Shown: one piece after another, positions 57,775-64,000 of the stretch
Numbering within the stretch: the first letter of the stretch is position 1
Layout of the letters: the number at the start of each line of letters is the position of its first letter
NCBI GenBank assembly: GCA_019240115.1
Contig: JAFAYV010000082.1
Location: forward strand, 1 to 64,000
Direction: 5' to 3'
DNA length: 64,000 bases
Source of the DNA: Solirubrobacterales bacterium
GTDB lineage: Bacteria; Actinomycetota; Thermoleophilia; Solirubrobacterales; Solirubrobacteraceae
Position numbers and translations under genes: made by a program
The notes under the pieces: generated by a model
The model's input: only the letters and a program-made list of their open reading frames with translations
The model's database searches: none
What the model was told of the DNA's origin: nothing

Positions 57775-59310
57775 TCACCCGTGAGCGATCAGGCCGGTGC
57801 CGCCCTGGTCGCCCGAGATCGTCAGCAGGGTGGCGCTGCCGGGCGCCACCGGAACCGAGTAGACGCCGCCCGCGGGGCTGACCGGGGTGGCGGCGGGCGC
57901 CGCCGGGAGCTCGCCGGTGGCCGTCTGCACGCCGAACGTCTGACCGCCGATCGCCACCCCGCTCGTCGCGTCGAGGCTGGGCGCGGTCAGTGTCTCGAGC
58001 GAGCCCGCGGCGGTGGCCCCGGGGACGGTGAGCGCGACGTCGTGCTCGGCGGTGGCGTCCTGGTTGATCGCGACGACGCGCACGGTGTCGTCGACGCCCG
58101 CGGTCGCCCACACCTTCAGCGGGCCGGCGGGCGCGCTGACCGGCAGCAGGCGGGCGCCGGGCGGGAACGCCTGGGCGAACATCAGCAGGCCGTAGTACTC
58201 GGGATGGACGAACGCCTGCCAGGCCGGCCCGGCGCGCGAGGTCGAGAACAGCTCGTAGTGGGAGCCCGGCAGCATGTGGAAGTTGACCCCCTGGACGCCC
58301 TGCCGGGCGAAGTTGAACATCGTGTCCAGTGCCCACAGGGCCGAGGCGAAGGTGTCGCTGACGCCCGCCTTGCCCTCGCAGGAGGCGGAGTTCATCTCGT
58401 CGATGCGCAGCGGAAGGTGATGGGCGGCCGCGGCTTGGACGAATCCGCCCAGGGGCGCGGCCAGGCCCGCCGAGGCGCTGTCGGCGAGCAGGTTGGGGAT
58501 CGACGGGAAGGCCGGGTCGCTCGGGTCGGTCGTGCACGCGCGCAGCGGATAGCGGTGGTAGGTGGCGAGCGTGACCCGGCGCTCGGCGCCCAGGAAGCCC
58601 CCCAGGCCGCTCATCCAGTTCGGCCCCGAGAGGCCCGGGCCGGCGAGCGGCAGGTTGGGCAGGGCGGCGGCCCACTGCGTGAACTGCCGCGTGTACGCGC
58701 GCAGGTCGTAGTGAGGGCCGCGGCGGCGGTACACGCGGCCACGCAGGTCGCGATACCACGGGAACACCGGGTAGAGGTCGGGCTCGTTGCCGATCTCGAG
58801 CGCGTCGATGTAGCGGCTGCCGATGTTCTTGGCGAACACGCGGCCCTCGGTGGCGGCGATCGCCGGACTGCCGGCGGCGAGGTTGACCCCGAGGATGAGC
58901 TTGGCGTTCAGATCCGCGGCGAGCGCTCGGGTCGTGCGCAGCCACCCGGGCGTGAGCCGGTAGTCGATCCCGCCGGGCGGGATGACGCCGGGGATCGGCC
59001 ACCAGCTGTCGTCGCTGCTGTTGCCCCCGATCCGGATGATCGGCGACTGGCCGGGGACCAGACCGCGCAGCAGCGACAGCAGCACGGGATCGATCGCACG
59101 GGGGTCGCGGCCGGTGTACTCGTGCAGCGCCCGGTACTCGAACGAGACGCCGACGAACCCCGACGGCATCGCCGGGCCGGTGGGCGAGGTCGAGACGCTC
59201 GCGGGCACCACGTCGGCGGCGGCGGGCGCCGTCCGCAGGCCGAGCGCCGACACGAGTCCGAGCGCCGCGACCACGGCCAGGCATGCGCGGCGACCGAGCA
59301 CGGCGGGCAT
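57775..59310 (-). CDS. Secreted GH79-like glycoside hydrolase
   Basis: 511 residues with a signal peptide (RACLAVVAALGLVSALGLRT, cleavage after APAAA). The (beta/alpha)8 core has IIRIGGNSSDDSWWP, acid/base Glu in DALEIGNEPDLYPVFPW and nucleophile Glu in LPLRIDEMNSASCEGKAG. A C-terminal beta-sandwich (about 400-500) follows. These features match the GH79 beta-glucuronidase/heparanase-like group. It should act outside the cell on a glucuronide- or related sugar-containing polymer; the exact bond is not predictable. It is inserted on the opposite strand between uvrC and rapZ, which are usually adjacent. Confidence 0.83.
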   Translation of the reverse strand: MPAVLGRRACLAVVAALGLVSALGLRTAPAAADVVPASVSTSPTGPAMPSGFVGVSFEYRALHEYTGRDPRAIDPVLLSLLRGLVPGQSPIIRIGGNSSDDSWWPIPGVIPPGGIDYRLTPGWLRTTRALAADLNAKLILGVNLAAGSPAIAATEGRVFAKNIGSRYIDALEIGNEPDLYPVFPWYRDLRGRVYRRRGPHYDLRAYTRQFTQWAAALPNLPLAGPGLSGPNWMSGLGGFLGAERRVTLATYHRYPLRACTTDPSDPAFPSIPNLLADSASAGLAAPLGGFVQAAAAHHLPLRIDEMNSASCEGKAGVSDTFASALWALDTMFNFARQGVQGVNFHMLPGSHYELFSTSRAGPAWQAFVHPEYYGLLMFAQAFPPGARLLPVSAPAGPLKVWATAGVDDTVRVVAINQDATAEHDVALTVPGATAAGSLETLTAPSLDATSGVAIGGQTFGVQTATGELPAAPAATPVSPAGGVYSVPVAPGSATLLTISGDQGGTGLIAHG

Positions 59311-59363
59311 GGTGGCATACCGCGGTGCGATCGTCGCGCTCGTCCGCGTGCGGCGTCAAGCTT

Positions 59364-60254
59364 ATGAGCACGATGGAGGCCTCCGCGCTCACCGATCTGG
59401 TGGTGATCACCGGCTTCTCGGGAGCGGGGAAGTCGACCGCGATGGCGGTGTTCGAGGACGAGGGCTACTTCTGCGTCGACAACCTGCCCCCGGAGATGAT
59501 CCAGTCGCTCGTCGAGCTATTCATGCACTCGGGCTCGAAGGTCGCGCGCGCGGCGGTCGTCTCCGACGCGCGCGGGGGCAGCTACTTCGAGGGGCTGGCG
59601 GCGATGCTCGACGGGCTCCCGGGCTCGACCGTGCACCCCCGGATCCTGTTCCTCGAGGCGTCCGAGGAGGCCCTGCTGACCCGCTACAAGGAGACCCGCC
59701 GCCGCCACCCGCTGGCTCCCAGCGGCAGCGTCGCCGAGGGCATCCTCGCCGAGCGCGCGCTCCTGGCCCCGCTGCGCGCCCGCGCCGGGGTCGTGATCGA
59801 CACGACCGGGATGACCGCGGCGACGCTGCGGCGACGCCTGACCGACGGGCTGTTGGCGAGCAGGACGCCGGGGCGCCTGGCGCTCACCTTCCAGAGCTTC
59901 GGGTTCAAGTACGGGCCCAGCCGCGATGCCGACCTCATGTTCGACGTGCGCTTCCTGCCCAACCCGCACTACGACCCGACCCTGCGCCCCTTGACCGGTC
60001 GCGATCCGCGGGTGGTGGCCTTCATCGACCAGGGCGGCGACCTCGAGGCCTTCTACGAGCGGCTGCACCCGCTGCTCGACTATCTGCTGCCCCAGTATCT
60101 GACCGAGGGCAAGGCGCATCTCGTCGTCGGGGTGGGCTGCACGGGCGGGCGCCATCGCTCGGTCGCGATCGCCGAGCACCTGGCGCAGCGTTACGTCGAG
60201 GAGCCCGGCTACCTGGTCGAGGTCGTCCATCGCGACGTCGACGAGCCGGCGTGA
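59364..60254 (+). CDS. rapZ: RNase adapter / nucleotide-binding protein RapZ (YvcJ family)
   Basis: 296 residues from the ATG at 59364. Walker A is VVITGFSGAGKSTAMAVFED at about residues 13-32. Other family motifs are YFCVDNLPPEMIQSLVEL, FLEASEEALLTRYKETRRRH, SFGFKYGPSRDADLMFDVRF and VGVGCTGGRHRSVAIAEHLA near the end. In E. coli RapZ guides RNase E to GlmZ; in Gram-positives the role is less clear, but the gene is conserved beside uvrC and gap. The stop overlaps the GTG of the next gene. Confidence 0.96.
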   Translation: MSTMEASALTDLVVITGFSGAGKSTAMAVFEDEGYFCVDNLPPEMIQSLVELFMHSGSKVARAAVVSDARGGSYFEGLAAMLDGLPGSTVHPRILFLEASEEALLTRYKETRRRHPLAPSGSVAEGILAERALLAPLRARAGVVIDTTGMTAATLRRRLTDGLLASRTPGRLALTFQSFGFKYGPSRDADLMFDVRFLPNPHYDPTLRPLTGRDPRVVAFIDQGGDLEAFYERLHPLLDYLLPQYLTEGKAHLVVGVGCTGGRHRSVAIAEHLAQRYVEEPGYLVEVVHRDVDEPA

Positions 60255-60613
60255 TCGATCACGTCGGGTTCGAGGTCGCCGATCTTGACCGCAGCCGGCG
60301 GTTCTACGACGCGGTGTTCTTCGCGCTCGGCGCCCGGCGGATGTTCGAGTCAGAGCACGCGACCGCGTATGGCATCAACGGGCCGACGATCTGGTTCACG
60401 GTGCGCGGGCGGCCTCCGGGACCGGGGTACGGGCATCTCGCGCTGAGCGCCGCGGGCACGGCCGCGGTCGACGCGGCGCATGCCGCGGGGCTCGCGCACG
60501 GGGGCGCCGACGACGGCGCGCCGGGGATGCGGCCCCGCTACGGGCGTCGGTACTACGCCGGGTATCTGCGCGATCCCGACGGACTGCGACTGGAGGTCGT
60601 CTCCCACCGCTAG
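60251..60613 (+). CDS. Single-domain VOC (glyoxalase-like) protein
   Basis: 120 residues from a GTG at 60251 overlapping the rapZ stop. VIDHVGFEVADLDRSRRFYD, GYGHLALSAAGTAAVDAAHA and YAGYLRDPDGLRLEVVSHR form one complete VOC module with the paired metal-ligand positions (His, His, Glu) of the glyoxalase/bleomycin-resistance superfamily. Translational coupling to rapZ is unusual; in other actinobacteria yvcK and whiA follow rapZ. The substrate is unknown. Confidence 0.83.
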   Translation: MIDHVGFEVADLDRSRRFYDAVFFALGARRMFESEHATAYGINGPTIWFTVRGRPPGPGYGHLALSAAGTAAVDAAHAAGLAHGGADDGAPGMRPRYGRRYYAGYLRDPDGLRLEVVSHR

Positions 60614-60644
60614 CGGCCGCCCCCGCAGCTACGAGCACTGGTGA

Positions 60645-62898
<2,254 letters not shown>

Positions 62899-62902
<4 letters not shown>

Positions 62903-63657
62903 GTCGCGTGCCGCTGATCGCGGGCAACTGGAAGATGCACAAGACGATCGCCGAGGCCGAGGCGCTCATCCAGGCGCTGCTGCCGCGCGTCTCCGCGGCC
63001 GACGGCGTCGACGTGGCCATCTGCCCGCCGTTCACCACGCTGCAGGCGATGGTCGACTCCGCGCGCGGCTCGCGGGTCGCGGTGTGGGCCCAGAACATGC
63101 ACCAGGCACAGGAGGGCGCCTTCACCGGCGAGGTCTCCGCGCCGATGCTCTCAGAGCTCGACGTCGCCGGGGTGCTGCTCGGGCACTCCGAGCGTCGCGA
63201 GCTGTTCGGCGAGACCGATCGGGCGCTCGCCCAGAAGGTTCCCGCCGCCTTCGCCGCCGGACTGCTGCCGGTCCTGTGCGTCGGCGAGACCGAGGATGAG
63301 CGCGAGCGCGGCGACACCGAGCGCAAGCTCCGCCACCAGGTCCAGGAGGACCTCGCGCGGATCGACCCCGGCCAGCTCGGCGACGTCGTGATCGCCTACG
63401 AGCCGATCTGGGCGATCGGGACCGGGCAGACCGCGACCGTCGAGCAGGCCCAGGAGGCGATCGCCTTCGTGCGCGCGCTCGTCGCCGACCGCTCGCCGCA
63501 GGCCGCCGAGCGGACTCGGATCCTCTACGGCGGAAGCGTCAAGCCCGACAGCGCGGCCGAGCTGCTCGGCATGCCCGACATCGACGGCGCGCTCGTCGGC
63601 GGCGCGAGCCTCGATGCCGAGGCGATGGCGGCGATCGTCGCGGCCGCCATCCCGTGA
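62899..63657 (+). CDS. tpiA: Triosephosphate isomerase
   Basis: 252 residues from the ATG at 62899 (ATGA overlap). Active-site Lys is in [12 protein letters not shown], electrophile His in [13 protein letters not shown] and base Glu in [16 protein letters not shown]. The phosphate loop [17 protein letters not shown] is intact. It interconverts dihydroxyacetone phosphate and glyceraldehyde 3-phosphate. The stop (TGA 63655-63657) overlaps a GTG that opens an eight-codon minicistron rather than gpmI itself. Confidence 0.98.
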
Positions 63658-63680
63658 CCGAGCCGCCGACGACCCCGTGA
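63654..63680 (+). other. Minicistron between tpiA and gpmI created by a 23-bp duplication
   Basis: The segment GTGACCGAGCCGCCGA occurs at 63654 and again, identically, at 63677 (period 23). The first copy is an eight-codon frame, MTEPPTTP, whose GTG overlaps the tpiA stop and whose TGA (63678-63680) overlaps the second GTG, the gpmI start. Because 23 leaves remainder 2 on division by 3, the copied GTGA supplies the stop. Translation is inferred. Confidence 0.6.
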
Positions 63681-64000
63681 CCGAGCCGCCGAGCGAGCTA
63701 CCGGTCCCGCGCGCGGCGCTGATCATCCTCGACGGCTGGGGTCTGGCTCCCGACGGCCCCGGCAACGCCGTGTCGCTCGCGCGGACGCCGGTGTTCGACG
63801 AGCTGTGGGAGCGTTATCCGACGACGACGCTGACCGCCTGCGGACCGGCGGTGGGGCTCCCCGAGGGGCAGATGGGCAACTCCGAGGTCGGGCACCTCAA
63901 CCTCGGCGCCGGCAGCGTCGTCATGCAGGACCTGACCCGCATCGACGCCGCCGTGGCGAGCGGCGAGCTCGCCGACAACCCGGCCCTGGGCGAGGCCCTG
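63677..64000 (+). CDS. gpmI: 2,3-bisphosphoglycerate-independent phosphoglycerate mutase, N-terminal part
   Basis: The first 108 codons, running off the right edge. [20 protein letters not shown] has the metal-binding Asp of the alkaline-phosphatase-like domain, and [20 protein letters not shown] holds the catalytic Ser (QMGNSEVGH). It interconverts 3- and 2-phosphoglycerate using Mn2+. The GTG at 63677 is chosen because the equivalent start at 63654 stops after eight codons. It continues the gap-pgk-tpiA operon. Confidence 0.96.
   Translation, partial: MTEPPSELPVPRAALIILDGWGLAPDGPGNAVSLARTPVFDELWERYPTTTLTACGPAVGLPEGQMGNSEVGHLNLGAGSVVMQDLTRIDAAVASGELADNPALGEAL

Overview
The window is a 64 kb chromosomal segment of a high-GC actinobacterium, by my reading most likely Thermoleophilia (Solirubrobacter/Conexibacter/Patulibacter-like). 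The case rests on very high GC, frequent GTG/TTG starts, start/stop overlaps of the ATGA or GTGA type, and a uvrC-rapZ-gap-pgk-tpiA-gpmI core order. No rRNA, tRNA, transposase, phage gene or CRISPR array was seen. Coding sequence fills most of the window. The many long antisense frames are GC shadows.

Layout. 1-5.8 kb: the 5' end of ribB with a fragment of ribE in front of it, a DUF4242 gene, a large LuxR-type ATPase regulator, a BBE-type flavin oxidoreductase and a YciI-like protein. 5.9-14.8 kb: a BNR-repeat protein, a second large LuxR-type ATPase, a two-component system followed by a COG4280 membrane protein and a 63-residue partner, and a TetR gene divergent from a double VOC protein with an overlapping promoter. 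14.9-25 kb: a COG4705 membrane protein, a divergent pair of MpsC/DUF2294 proteins, a Crp/Fnr regulator, a secreted TAP-like peptidase, Ohr, a methyltransferase without a normal start, a DsbA-fold isomerase and a GGDEF-EAL protein. 25.3-34.2 kb: amidase plus GlcG/HbpS, an SRPBCC protein, an encapsulin nanocompartment with its ferritin-like cargo, a frameshifted VOC gene, a fatty-acid desaturase with a cyclopropane-fatty-acid-synthase-like enzyme, and DoxX.

34.5-42.2 kb: a complete molybdenum hydroxylase operon (2Fe-2S, Mo and FAD subunits, MoxR ATPase, VWA protein, XdhC-like, MobA-like and CoxG-like proteins). The active-site loop AIRGAGR argues against a form I CO dehydrogenase, and the substrate is unknown. 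42.2-49.9 kb: glutathionyl-hydroquinone-reductase-like enzyme, MFS exporter, Ppx/GppA phosphatase, HD-domain protein, hydrolase, ABC-F ATPase and small membrane proteins. 49.9-55.8 kb: a glutamine-synthetase-like ligase with an FAH-family enzyme, an extradiol dioxygenase, an acetoacetate-decarboxylase-family protein and an aldehyde dehydrogenase, which looks like a ring-cleavage pathway. 55.9-64 kb: uvrC, a GH79-like secreted glycosidase, rapZ, a VOC protein and the glycolytic run gap-pgk-tpiA-gpmI (the last cut by the window end).

The most unusual features are small-scale. Short tandem duplications recur in spacers: 8, 13, 19, 22, 27, 28 and 39 bp units, including six copies of a 22-bp unit before the molybdenum hydroxylase operon. 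At two operon junctions (ppx/HD and tpiA/gpmI) a duplicated start region has produced minicistrons of 8-14 codons, each stop overlapping the next GTG (GTGA), so that stops and starts form a ladder. Other points are a ribE remnant, a frameshifted VOC gene, a methyltransferase whose conserved N-terminus has no start codon, and an HD protein with HC in place of its HD doublet.
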